NCBI RefSeq assembly: GCF_900456975.1
Contig: NZ_UGYM01000002.1
Span: 4,216,001 to 4,280,000 of the forward strand
Length of the DNA stretch: 64,000 nt
Direction of reading: 5' to 3'
Origin: Shewanella baltica
Lineage (GTDB): Bacteria; Pseudomonadota; Gammaproteobacteria; Enterobacterales; Shewanellaceae
The position numbers and the translations under genes are program-made. A model generated the notes under the pieces. It saw only the letters and a list, made by a program, of their open reading frames with translations. It searched no databases and had not been told where the DNA came from. The first letter of the stretch is position 1. Each line of letters starts with the position of its first letter. This document shows, one piece after another, positions 1-11,800 of the stretch.

Positions 1-3000
1 CAAACTTTCAGTGGTGAGATCCGTATAGCCACGGACCTTCATATTACCCGCAATCGCATCCATTTCGGTATCAGTGGTTTTCACAACGCCATTATCAATT
101 TGCAGATTGCCATTGAAGGAGTTGAAATACATTCCCTGACCGAAGACATCGGTGAAATCCAGCGATAGTTTACGCACCAGAGAATCTAAGCTGAACAGGG
201 AGAAAATGCGTGCGCCCTTATCACTCACCTGAGATAAATGCCCTTTGCCTAAGTCGAACTTCACCTTGCCATTTAAGGTTTCGAGGGAGAAAGCATAAGG
301 CGCACCTTGCCAAGATAAATCCGCGTTAACCTTTAATGGCGCTTCATTGACGCCGGGATCTATGCCCAACTGAGCCGAGAGATAATTAAACTGAGTGGCG
401 TTCAATTCAACACTCAGATCAGTTTTATTCTGCCCAGCCTGTTGCTGCCAAATGCCACTGCCCTGCAAATTGACATTGGGCGTAGTCAACGACAGAGTTT
501 GGATTTTATAGCCCGCCGCTTGGGGGCTCGCCTGCAAGACTAGCTTGCCAAAAGGTTTATCGAAGAAACGAAAATCTTCCACATTCACGGCCACGGGTGG
601 CAGGTTCGTCAGCACTTGATCGCTGGCAAAATCGGCATCGGTATCCAACTTAACCTCAGGTGAAAAATAGAATTTATTCGCCACAACTTTGAGGCCTTGG
701 GTTCGCCAGTTGGGATAGAAATCGACCCAGCCGTCAAATTCGTTGGCAACGGTATTAAAACGCCAGCCCGTTTCATTGGGTTTCGCATTGAGCCTAAGCT
801 CGGTCAGCTGTTGCCCTAAAAGGTCGAGGCGGCCAATATGGGAATCGATACTCGCCACGGCAGGGAATAAACTGTCATGGTCAATATCGTCCACGAGGAT
901 GCCAGTTTTAGGTAATTTCTCTTGACCAACAAAGGCATTAATCACAGGTAACCAGTCGGCTAATTTTGCCTTACCAAGGTCAATTTGAATATGACCTTTC
1001 TCAGTATTTCGGGCTTCATCCTCATCGAATAAACGCCCCAATAACAAATCAAAATAACTAAAGTTAGCGCCTTTTTCGGCATCGAAACCACCGATAAACT
1101 CAGCATGACTCGCCAGCTTTACATCTAAGGTCGCATCATTTTGATCGCCAACAAATTCAGCGACTAAGGGCCGTGGCTCATCTTCGGGTTTGGCAAAATA
1201 TCCCGGGAATGACAATTGAGTGCCAAGCATATCCGAAGTCACTTTGGCTTGAATTTGGTAACCTTTTTCAGTAAACAGCATAGTCATAGCGCCGTCCCAA
1301 CTGATTTTACCCTGATAAAAATCACTCAAAGGATTATGCAATTCTTCGGGGAGACGATTCAGATCCCAACGACTTTTGAGTAATAGATTAAGGCCAAAAT
1401 CTTTGCCTTTAGGCTGAGTATCAAAGGTTAAGTTGAGCGGCTGTTCGAACAAACGCGCTTTAATACCTTTACCTGTCACCACCTCATTCGCAAAGTCGAC
1501 GATACCCGTTACGCCATTAAGCTGCAGTCCGGGCTGGGCAATATACACAGGCGTGTTATCAAAACTAATTTGACCACGAATATCTTCTGCGCCTCCGTCA
1601 TACAGCGGAATACTGATATCCAAATTGCCAGTCACAGCGCCTTGTACTTGCACGATATCTAAGGTTTTACCCACTGAACCCGCCAAAGGCGAGGCTTGCA
1701 ACACCTTAGTCGCCGCGCTGCCTTGAGTGGCAAGTTCAGCTTCAATCCTTAGCAGCGTGTGCTCGCCAATCGCGGGAATAAATACATGGGCCCCCGTGGC
1801 ATCCACGTTCATCAGCTTGCCTTGGTTGAGCCAAAGATCCATACGAGCATTTTCAAACAAAGCATTAAGGGATAAGTCTGTGACAGCAGGCCAATCGGGT
1901 TGAAACTGGAATTGGGCATCCGTTAAAGTAAATGCCGCTTGAAACACGCCGCTATTGTCATCGAAAGGGAACCCGTTTAACGGACCACGCCAAACAACTT
2001 GCGCATCTTGGGTCTGACCCGCTTTAAGTCCTGTATCCAAATACTCGGCCAGTGATTCACCCATCGCCTTATTGGGGAAATACTTGTCGGCATTGGCGAC
2101 ATTATTGATATGAACATTAGCGGCCAGCGCCATATGCGCCGCAGCACTGAAATCCAATTTAAGCGCGGCATCTAAGCCTATGTCATCGTTCTCAAGCTGC
2201 AACTGCGGCAGATTTAAACTCAACTCTGCAGTATTGAACTGACCATCAATTGCCGCACCGTTAAAGACGAGTGGCGCCGAAAATTCATCTCCAAAATCCA
2301 CGGTATAAACTTGTGTAGGCAAAGAGAAATACAGCGTCTGGTCTTGCCAATGTAAGTTCAGATCCAAAGGATGAGTATTGGGGATACCGTCGACCTTCTG
2401 CCAATGTAACTGTTTCACCTCAGAAGTAGCGAGCAAAGGCTGATCGGCCTTTTGATACAGTCGAATGGGCCCAATACTGGCTTCAGGCGCTAAGGCATGC
2501 CATTGATGTAATACGGCTTTATCGACTCCGGGGAATAGCGGTAACAGGGGTAACAGGTTTTGAGTGTTAACTTGATTCACATAGGCAAAGAATTCGTCAT
2601 GTTGACGCTTAGCCGCCAGCGTTAACTGCGGCCAATGCTCACCGTTAGTGACAAAGTCGAGCCCTGAGCTCTGTACTTCCCAACCTGAATTCTTTGGCTG
2701 CCAAACGATATCACCCGCTTGGATTTCAAATCGTTGTGGCACTTCCTTTAAGGTCCATTGCAACCAGCTCGGCTCAAAATGCACCATGGCAGAACTGATG
2801 CTGCGATCGGCAAACGTAAGCCAAGCCTTAAGATTAACGACCCCTTCTAAGGGTAATTTTTTGCTCGCATCATAGGGATTAGGCTGACGCGATGCCCACT
2901 CACCTAAGTCTAATGAGTTAGCCGCCAGATAAATCTGCCCCGTTAAGCTGTCGGGATTCGCGCCATCACCATTGAGATCTAACTGTAATCCCAGAGATTC

Positions 3001-3618
3001 ATGCTCAGAGGCATTATCATCAAGATACAGTTCCCCTGCACCGCGGTGACGCTCGCCGTTATTGCGCCAATTTAGCTGGCGAATATGGATCGGGCGAAAC
3101 TCTTGGCGCAAGCTGAGCAGCTGCACTGTGGCATGGGTTAACGAAAATCTGTCGAGTTGCTTGAGCAATAATGCATAGAGCCAATCAACTTGCGGCGTTT
3201 TATTAGTTGCGGCGGGATTATTTTCGGTCAGCTTGTCCATATTTAACGCGATATGGACACCATCAAAATTGACATCTTCAATACGCGGCGTGAAGGTCAG
3301 CAGCGATTGCCAAAAATCTAACTTCACTTGCACATTCTTGATAATCAGGGTGACGGGCAGTTGTTCCTGCGGCGGGATAACTAGATTATCTATGTTAATT
3401 GCCGGACCAAACGCTTGCCAGTGGGCGGATAATTCCCCCACTTGCACATCAACCTTATATTCGCTTTTTACGTAATCAACCAGTTGCTGACGCACCCCAT
3501 CAACCTGTGGCAATAAGCCACGGATCAAACTCACTGCAAGCGCAAATAGCACTAAGATTAGCGCGATAAATTGCCAACAAAAACGACTTAGTTTTTTTGC
3601 AGTAAAAGGTGCCGCCAC
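1..3618 (-). CDS. yhdP: YhdP family AsmA-like envelope protein, partial (3' end outside window)
   Basis: An open minus-strand frame of 1206 codons runs off the left edge of the window, so the C-terminus is missing. It begins with GTG at 3618, whose G is the last base of the rng TAG stop, so the two genes are translationally coupled. The N-terminus has one membrane anchor (about residues 15-35, rich in I/L/V/A), followed by a very long periplasmic region of repeated beta-strand segments without cysteines. This is typical of the YhdP/TamB/AsmA bridge proteins, which are thought to carry phospholipid between inner and outer membrane. Family members are roughly 1250-1400 residues, so about 100-200 residues are probably missing. 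The position after rng and maf matches the usual gammaproteobacterial order. The family assignment is firm; the lipid-transport role is known from the family only. Confidence 0.88.
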   Translation of the reverse strand, partial: MAAPFTAKKLSRFCWQFIALILVLFALAVSLIRGLLPQVDGVRQQLVDYVKSEYKVDVQVGELSAHWQAFGPAINIDNLVIPPQEQLPVTLIIKNVQVKLDFWQSLLTFTPRIEDVNFDGVHIALNMDKLTENNPAATNKTPQVDWLYALLLKQLDRFSLTHATVQLLSLRQEFRPIHIRQLNWRNNGERHRGAGELYLDDNASEHESLGLQLDLNGDGANPDSLTGQIYLAANSLDLGEWASRQPNPYDASKKLPLEGVVNLKAWLTFADRSISSAMVHFEPSWLQWTLKEVPQRFEIQAGDIVWQPKNSGWEVQSSGLDFVTNGEHWPQLTLAAKRQHDEFFAYVNQVNTQNLLPLLPLFPGVDKAVLHQWHALAPEASIGPIRLYQKADQPLLATSEVKQLHWQKVDGIPNTHPLDLNLHWQDQTLYFSLPTQVYTVDFGDEFSAPLVFNGAAIDGQFNTAELSLNLPQLQLENDDIGLDAALKLDFSAAAHMALAANVHINNVANADKYFPNKAMGESLAEYLDTGLKAGQTQDAQVVWRGPLNGFPFDDNSGVFQAAFTLTDAQFQFQPDWPAVTDLSLNALFENARMDLWLNQGKLMNVDATGAHVFIPAIGEHTLLRIEAELATQGSAATKVLQASPLAGSVGKTLDIVQVQGAVTGNLDISIPLYDGGAEDIRGQISFDNTPVYIAQPGLQLNGVTGIVDFANEVVTGKGIKARLFEQPLNLTFDTQPKGKDFGLNLLLKSRWDLNRLPEELHNPLSDFYQGKISWDGAMTMLFTEKGYQIQAKVTSDMLGTQLSFPGYFAKPEDEPRPLVAEFVGDQNDATLDVKLASHAEFIGGFDAEKGANFSYFDLLLGRLFDEDEARNTEKGHIQIDLGKAKLADWLPVINAFVGQEKLPKTGILVDDIDHDSLFPAVASIDSHIGRLDLLGQQLTELRLNAKPNETGWRFNTVANEFDGWVDFYPNWRTQGLKVVANKFYFSPEVKLDTDADFASDQVLTNLPPVAVNVEDFRFFDKPFGKLVLQASPQAAGYKIQTLSLTTPNVNLQGSGIWQQQAGQNKTDLSVELNATQFNYLSAQLGIDPGVNEAPLKVNADLSWQGAPYAFSLETLNGKVKFDLGKGHLSQVSDKGARIFSLFSLDSLVRKLSLDFTDVFGQGMYFNSFNGNLQIDNGVVKTTDTEMDAIAGNMKVRGYTDLTTESL

Positions 3619-5126
3619 TACATCATCACCACATCGTATTTGTGCTGTGAGTACATAGGCTCATTTTGCAAACGGATACGCTTACCGATGTAAACCTCAA
3701 GCTCAGCAATCAGATGATTTTCATCGGTATGCAGGCTTTGATAAACGGCTGGCGAACAGTACAACAGGAACTCATCGGCATCATAGGCGCGGTTTAAGCG
3801 GATGATTTCGCGAAATACTTCATAGGAAACGGTCTCAACAGTCTTCATGCTGCCCGTGCCATGGCAGGCGGGGCATTCGCCGCAAACCACGTGCTCTAAG
3901 CTCTCACGAGTTCGTTTACGGGTCATTTCAACTAAACCTAAGCCAGAGAAACCACTTACATTGGTTTTCACTCTATCCTTAGACAAAGCACTGGTTAAGC
4001 TACTGAGCACCCGAGCCTTATGATCCGCCGTCATCATGTCGATAAAATCGATAATAATGATGCCGCCGAGATTACGCAGACGTAACTGCCTTGCTATCGC
4101 TTGGGTCGCTTCGAGATTGGTATTAAAAATGGTTTCTTCAAGATTTCTGTGCCCAACAAAGGCGCCGGTATTGATATCCACAGTCGTCATGGCTTCGGTC
4201 TGATCGATAATCAAATAGCCGCCAGACTTGAGCTCAACCTTACGGCCAAGCGCACGTTGAATTTCGTTCTCCACATCGTAGAGATCGAAAATGGGCGCAG
4301 GCCCTGAATAATGCTCAATCTTCTCGGCAATTTCAGGCATAAACTCTTGGGCAAAGGACTGTAACTCGGCAAAGGTACGGCGAGAATCGACCTGAATACG
4401 GTCAAGTTCAGTACCGACAAAGTCACGCACAATCCGCACGGGTAAGGCTAAATCTTGATATAAGAGCGACACACCACTGCGCTGACGTCGCTCACTAACC
4501 TTTGACCAAACACGCCTTAAAAACGCCGCATCTTGGGATAACTCATCCTCACCCACTCCTTCGGCGGCGGTGCGGATAATAAAACCACCGTCATCATCGA
4601 CATAGGGCAAAGTGATTTGTTTAAGGCGACTGCGTTCTTCTTCAAGCTCGATACGCTGGGAAACGCCAACGTGGCTAGAGCCAGGCATAAAGACTAAATA
4701 ACGGGAAGGCAAAGTGATATCGGTAGTCAGGCGTGCGCCCTTAGTGCCCAGCGGATCTTTAACCACTTGCACCATAATGTCTTGTCCTTGACGGACTAAT
4801 TCGGCGATATCACGGACAACGAAATGACCTTTCTCAACATCGGCGACACATTCAGTGTGCGGCACTATGTCGGAAGCATGTAGAAAAGCGGCTTTATCTA
4901 AGCCAATATCGACAAAAGCGGCTTGCATACCGGGCAACACACGGCTGATTTTACCTTTGTAAATATTGCCAACTAAACCCCGTTTCATGCGGCGTTCAAT
5001 GTGTACTTCTTGCAGCACGCCATGCTCAACTAAGGCTACGCGCGCCTCAGAGGGGGTTACGTTGATCAGTAATTCTGAACCCATCTTGCGCTGTATTTTA
5101 TTTGGATTTAAGCGACTGGTATTCAC
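3618..5126 (-). CDS. rng: Ribonuclease G
   Basis: This endoribonuclease processes the 5' end of 16S rRNA and takes part in mRNA decay. The 502-residue protein has an N-terminal S1-type RNA-binding region (GNIYKGKISRVLPGMQAAFVDIG near residue 50), an RNase E/G catalytic core with the metal-binding aspartates in DINTG and IIDFIDM (about residues 315-365), and the zinc-link motif CGECPAC near residue 410. The longest frame starts at GTG 5126 behind a GGGGTGA ribosome site. An ATG at 5084 gives MGSELLINVTPSEARVALVE, which is where family members normally begin, so the first 14 residues are doubtful. It lies downstream of maf (187 bases apart) and overlaps yhdP by one base. Confidence 0.96.
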   Translation of the reverse strand: MNTSRLNPNKIQRKMGSELLINVTPSEARVALVEHGVLQEVHIERRMKRGLVGNIYKGKISRVLPGMQAAFVDIGLDKAAFLHASDIVPHTECVADVEKGHFVVRDIAELVRQGQDIMVQVVKDPLGTKGARLTTDITLPSRYLVFMPGSSHVGVSQRIELEEERSRLKQITLPYVDDDGGFIIRTAAEGVGEDELSQDAAFLRRVWSKVSERRQRSGVSLLYQDLALPVRIVRDFVGTELDRIQVDSRRTFAELQSFAQEFMPEIAEKIEHYSGPAPIFDLYDVENEIQRALGRKVELKSGGYLIIDQTEAMTTVDINTGAFVGHRNLEETIFNTNLEATQAIARQLRLRNLGGIIIIDFIDMMTADHKARVLSSLTSALSKDRVKTNVSGFSGLGLVEMTRKRTRESLEHVVCGECPACHGTGSMKTVETVSYEVFREIIRLNRAYDADEFLLYCSPAVYQSLHTDENHLIAELEVYIGKRIRLQNEPMYSQHKYDVVMM

Positions 5127-5313
5127 GACTCACCCCATTCGGGAAACTAGATTAATTAATCGAAGTTACAAACTAGAAGTTACCCACTATCTAAGCATGA
5201 AAACCGAATAAAGGATCAAGGCTAAGGGTAACTTCATGGAGATACTCGATTAAGAGCCTAAAACCTCCACAAGGTTCATTCTAACCTCAAGCCGCAATAC
5301 CAGTAACAAGGCG

Positions 5314-5916
5314 TTAAATCAGCCCAACCTCGGCTAACAACTCACGTGTTTCAACCAAAGGTAAACCCACGACGCCAGAATAACTGCCTTCAATCGCAGC
5401 CACAAAGCAACCGCCAAGTCCTTGGATACCGTAACTGCCGGCTTTATCCATTGGCTCTTGTGAAGCAACATAAGCGTCAATATCGGCGGCCGATAAGGCG
5501 CAAAAACGTACTTGTGTTTCGACTAAGCGCACTGAGGTTTTGAAGCTTAAATCTGCATCTGCTTGGTAAGTCAGCGCCACAGCGGTCATTACTGTATGCG
5601 TTCGGCCAGATAATTCACTGAGCGTACGCTTAGCATCGGCCACATCCAGCGGTTTGCCTAATATTTGGTTTTCAAGCACAACGATAGTATCAGAACCTAA
5701 TACAGCAGGCTGTGACATATCTGCGCATAATGCCAGTCCAGCATGGGCTTTTTCGGCGGCTAAACGTCGTACATAATCCCTTGGCGCTTCACCTTGCTGC
5801 ACGGTTTCATCGATATCCGGCGCCACTTGCGTGAAACAAAACTCAGGACGACCGAGTCCAATGTGTGCCAATAATTCTTTGCGACGTGGCGAAGTTGAAG
5901 CTAAAACTAAATCCAC
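5314..5916 (-). CDS. maf: Maf-like nucleoside triphosphate pyrophosphatase (YhdE type)
   Basis: The 200-residue protein opens with the signature [12 protein letters not shown] (residues 5-16), which binds the nucleotide phosphates. It also carries the Maf core residues in [16 protein letters not shown] (about residues 94-109) and [11 protein letters not shown] (about residues 120-130). Maf proteins hydrolyse dTTP/UTP or modified nucleotides to monophosphates and are linked to septum formation and house-cleaning. The YPDR-like specificity segment and the position between mreD and rng fit YhdE rather than YceF. It starts 2 bases after the mreD stop, so it is co-transcribed with mreBCD. Function is from the family. 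Confidence 0.93.
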   Translation of the reverse strand: MDLVLASTSPRRKELLAHIGLGRPEFCFTQVAPDIDETVQQGEAPRDYVRRLAAEKAHAGLALCADMSQPAVLGSDTIVVLENQILGKPLDVADAKRTLSELSGRTHTVMTAVALTYQADADLSFKTSVRLVETQVRFCALSAADIDAYVASQEPMDKAGSYGIQGLGGCFVAAIEGSYSGVVGLPLVETRELLAEVGLI

Positions 5917-5918
5917 AG

Positions 5919-6407
5919 TTAGCGAACCTTATAGTGGCGTCGAACCCGACGGAGAATCCAAAATATCCAAGGCCAGATCACTAATCCTGAAATCGCAGGT
6001 AGGAATAGATCCGTATCGAACACCGCCTCTTGCATGACAAACTCGACCCAGTAAATCACTAAGTGATACATACAAATGAGCAGCATGATCACCAACGACT
6101 GTTGCCACTTAGGGAAATTTCGCAATCGCTGGCAATGCAAGATGGCGACATAAATCACCAAAGACATCGCTAAAGAGCGCACACCTAAGGTGGCACCCAA
6201 TAAAATATCCAACACTAGGCCTAAGACCCAAGCGGTTAAAATGTTGTATCTATGGGGTAATGCGATAGACCAGTAGAGCACAATCATCAACAACCAGTCG
6301 GGACGCCAAGCATCGACCACACTCGGCAAAGGCATAATCTGGCTGATCACGCCGATAAATAATGTCACCCAAACAATGAAGCGCCCATTGGCGGCTTGAA
6401 AACTCAT
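5919..6407 (-). CDS. mreD: Rod-shape-determining protein MreD
   Basis: MreD is an integral membrane part of the elongasome that works with MreB, MreC, RodA and PBP2 in side-wall peptidoglycan synthesis. The 162-residue protein is almost entirely hydrophobic with about five predicted membrane helices. It has the conserved [11 protein letters not shown] segment (about residues 35-45) and a family-typical [17 protein letters not shown] stretch (about residues 63-79). Its ATG overlaps the mreC stop by 4 bases, so the two are translationally coupled. Length is normal for the family. Confidence 0.94.
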   Translation of the reverse strand: MSFQAANGRFIVWVTLFIGVISQIMPLPSVVDAWRPDWLLMIVLYWSIALPHRYNILTAWVLGLVLDILLGATLGVRSLAMSLVIYVAILHCQRLRNFPKWQQSLVIMLLICMYHLVIYWVEFVMQEAVFDTDLFLPAISGLVIWPWIFWILRRVRRHYKVR

Positions 6408-7414
6408 TGGTGCACCTCAGTCGCTGGAGGAGTGGTTTCCGTTGCCGGTTTGGCCACAGTGGCTGCGGGTGTAGTCACAGGCTTAGTCGTGTCTGCAGAT
6501 GTGCCTTCCGCTGGACTCGCACTGCCGATTTTTGATGAGTTTTCGATAAGCGAATGATCCGCAGCGGGGACTGTAGGCTGATTAGGCAAGGTCACACCCG
6601 AATCGGGAGACGGCCAAATCAACAACACATAACGAATACGATCTAAAGCGGCTAGCGGTTGGGCCGTGACTCGAGCGTAACTTTGGCCATCTTCAGTCAA
6701 AACCTCCATGACTCGCGCAACGGGATAACCTTCGGGGAAACGATTGCCTAAGCCTGAAGTCACCAATAAATCGCCGACACGAATGTCAGTACTCTTGGCC
6801 ACATGGCGCAGTTCAATCTCATCAAGCTCACCCGTACCATTGGCGACAAGGCGCACATCATTACGTGTAATACGCACAGGTAAACCGTGCGATACATCGG
6901 AAAGCAATAACACTCGGCTGGTCATTTCACTGACCTGCACTACTTGGCCAACAACTCCTTGCGCATCCACCACGGGCTGACCGACAAATACACCGCTACG
7001 GGAACCATGATTCAGCACCACGTAATGATGGAAAGGATCGCTGGCGACCTCTAGCACTTCGGCCACCATCTTGCGCGAATCCAGATAGGCGGGTGAGCCT
7101 AACAGTGCACGCAAACGCTCATTTTCTTGGCGTAAGTGTTCGAAACGCTGTAAGCGTTCACTCATCAGCAGTTGTTGCCTGAGCAGCTCTTTATTTTGCA
7201 ACGCCAGCATATTGCGGGTGGCAAAACTTTCAGATGACCAGTCAAGCGCCACACCTGGCACGCTGGCTAAATACTGCAATGGACTAAAAACGGAGGACAG
7301 GGATTGCCGCGCAGGATCGAGGCGATGATTAGCCACGAGCATAATCACCGACAAAATAATTGCCAGTGTCAGACGGAATTGGTTTGAAATACCACGAACA
7401 AAAATTGGCTTCAT
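6404..7414 (-). CDS. mreC: Rod-shape-determining protein MreC
   Basis: MreC is a bitopic inner-membrane protein whose periplasmic domain scaffolds the elongation machinery. It has a short cytoplasmic N-terminus, one helix (about residues 13-30), a coiled coil (about residues 70-105, rich in Q/E/L), then the two beta-barrel MreC domains. The latter include NHGSRSGVFVGQPVVD (about residues 134-149) and GDLLVTSGLGNRFPEGYPVARV (near residues 213-234). After about residue 270 it ends in a roughly 65-residue low-complexity tail rich in T, P, A and S. Such tails vary between species, and this one is longer than the compact E. coli form. It sits 44 bases after mreB. Confidence 0.95.
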   Translation of the reverse strand: MKPIFVRGISNQFRLTLAIILSVIMLVANHRLDPARQSLSSVFSPLQYLASVPGVALDWSSESFATRNMLALQNKELLRQQLLMSERLQRFEHLRQENERLRALLGSPAYLDSRKMVAEVLEVASDPFHHYVVLNHGSRSGVFVGQPVVDAQGVVGQVVQVSEMTSRVLLLSDVSHGLPVRITRNDVRLVANGTGELDEIELRHVAKSTDIRVGDLLVTSGLGNRFPEGYPVARVMEVLTEDGQSYARVTAQPLAALDRIRYVLLIWPSPDSGVTLPNQPTVPAADHSLIENSSKIGSASPAEGTSADTTKPVTTPAATVAKPATETTPPATEVHQ

Positions 7415-7458
7415 AGGAAAGCTAAGGCGGTGATTAACCGCCCTATACCGAAGTTAAA

Positions 7459-8847
<1,389 letters not shown>

Positions 8848-11800
8848 TTAGTTTACCTCACGCCAATAGATAATTTTGTCATGCCCTCGGTAGCGACCAA
8901 AATACGCACTTGCCCGCGGATCAGTAAGATCTGTTGGTGATACACTATTCCAATTCCAGTACCATTCAAGCCATGTCGGCACATCCAAGGGCGCAGTCAC
9001 TTGACCGCGGTATGGCGCACCACTTGAGATGACCGCTTGCCAGAGCAACTCAAATTGGCCAGCTTGGAACGTTGCAGTCCCGCCAGAACGAGTAACACTT
9101 TGCCCCACCACTAAGTCGGGATCAAAATTGTAGCCAAGGCCGGCATTGTCCACTTGCGAACCCAAACCATACACTGCAGTGGTGCAGCTATCGTTGGTAT
9201 TCAATACCCAACTGCTACCATTCCAATATTCGGCCCGAGTCGGCATACGCAGTATTTCAGTTTCAGGACCATAGGTGTTATCCATCACCACACGGCCATG
9301 ACGATATTTCTGTTGGTTAGCGGATAATACAACTGCATCACAATTGCTACCGACACTGCAGTCGCCAAGGGTGGCAGCATTCATATTGGGTGTTGCTACT
9401 GAACTCACATTACCGTCATTATCAAATACTTTAATCCCCAACAGCATTTGTTCATAGGTACCATCAACTTCACCACCTACTAAAGCAGGGAGGCGCGAGA
9501 AATGGGGTTGATAATCTATGTTAGCCTCACCTATCACCCAAGAACTCGATTGCAAAGGTACAACCACGTCATTTAATCGTGCCTGCATATCATTACCATC
9601 ATCATTATTTTCCCCCACCAGCAATCCCGATGCCTTAGCAAAACTGCCACGATAATTTTTGGTCACAACGCCAGCGATATTTAGCGCTTTAAGATTAAAT
9701 GCCACAGCAAAATTTTGATCCATATAACTAAAGCTATTGCTACATGCAGGCATTACGCTCGGTGCGTTCACCCCAAAGCGGTCAGGAACAAATCGGCCTA
9801 TGTTGGTACTCTTTGCCAGTGGTATTGAGTAAAAACTTGATCCCAAGTAACTCGCGGGCGGCGCAGCACTAAAGGTAAATACCCCCACCTCACTGATACT
9901 TTGAACGACTGTATTGAGATTATTTGTCGCGGCCACTTGATCGTAACTGGCAATACCGACTACGCCCTGAGCACCGGGACTTGGCGCCACCAGTTGGCTG
10001 GATAACGCAATACCGGATTGGACATAATTGGGCGTGCTAGGGTTATCACAATAATTACTGTCGTTATCTGCAACCCAGGCTTTAGCAGCAATCTGCAAAT
10101 TAAAACTCTCACCGGCTTTTTTATACACAGCGCAGCTAACGTCTCCCGCAGGGCACAAAGCACCGCTGTCTTTGGGCGTAACACACAGACCAACGGGAAA
10201 ACTGACGAAGGGATCGCTACCTATCATCACCAGCCCTTCATCGGGAGTGCCTGCGACACCGGTATATTTGGCGTTTAGCCCAACTTTACCAGCGTCGCCA
10301 TAATTAACCGCTATTGTTGCTTTACCGCTGGCATCAAAGGATAAATTCAGGGAAGAAGGTGACGAACTCGAACCGCTGATAGGCGTTGAGTTAACGCTAA
10401 CGGCTGTTGGGGTAAACATAGATGCAGCGACAGGCGAAATATATTGACTCCATAAATCGACCCTTTTTGTTTGACCAGCAAACGTCGGCACGCACTCTAG
10501 GTTGTCGTTTGACTTCCTGACCGCAGAAATAGTCGCATTTTGGGCTTTATTGGCCAATTTATCTGGCATATCAATTAAAAAGCCGCTATCTGCAAATGAC
10601 AGCGTACAAGCCGCGGTTGATAACGCGCCAGCGCCACTGCGGCACAAGGTATTACTACCAGGGACGGTGGCAGGATTTGAACTCGATACTCCGATTGTGA
10701 CTGGGGTGGTGACATTATGACGTAAGTCAACAGAGGCGATTCCGTTGATGAAACCGACATTACTAACACTACTGCCATTTTGGTACCAACCGCCATTACT
10801 AGCAGGATTCAGTGACAATTGCGCACTAACTGGATCAGTAAACAGGGTACAAGGAATATTTCCATCAGCACACGCTCTGATCTGCATAGGCTCTGCCTTA
10901 CAGGTGAGCGGTGATGATGAGTAATCAAATTCAAAATGATGTACTTGTAAGCCAATCGGTTTGGATTTTATTGCACAAACTTTAAAATTATCGATTTCGT
11001 GGTTGTTATTGGCGCCACCAGTAGAACCCGTAAATGACAGATAAAAATCGGCAGGAACAGAATCTTGACCTGATATCGCTCTCGCATTAAATCGAGGGAC
11101 AAGTACCTGATATCCATTACCATCACGCACATCTCTGTCTAGCGATACCCAAGCTTGACCTGTGATAGTTGAATCAACTTTAATCCGATATTTATGATTG
11201 GGTGCTGCGGTTGACGTACTACGAACATCAATTCTAGGATTCAAATTCGCCGCGGTACCAGCCAAATACTGATAATTTGCCGCCACAGAACCGCGTAATG
11301 TTACCGATTGAGATCTAAATCCAGGGCCACCGATCTTCCCCTCATTCGGATTGGAAAAATTACCATACTCATCTAAACCGACACCAATCCAACCTCCCGC
11401 AAAGCCCGGCGTACCATCATCACGTTGTGCATATCCGAGTGAACCGCCAAAGCTGCCAGGTTGCGGTGTAACAGAAGCGTCCGATAAAATAACCGCAACC
11501 CCATCACCTCCCGTTCCAGATGTAGGTGACCAAGCATAATAATCAAACTCTATCGTGACGAGATTGCCTTCAGCAGGAAATAACCGCTGGTAAGTACTTG
11601 CAGTGGCCTGATTACCCAATGCTGGCGTGATTCTTAATCGCCCCCCGTTGATAGCCGGCGGAGTAGAAGAACCCAGCACTTTCGTTGCCCAATCGTTACC
11701 TAAGCTGCTGCGGGAAAAGTCATCAGTAAAACACTCTTCAACTGGCGCGACTTTCTCCAGCGCAACAAAGCCATAGTCTTCAGCAAGATGACTACGATCA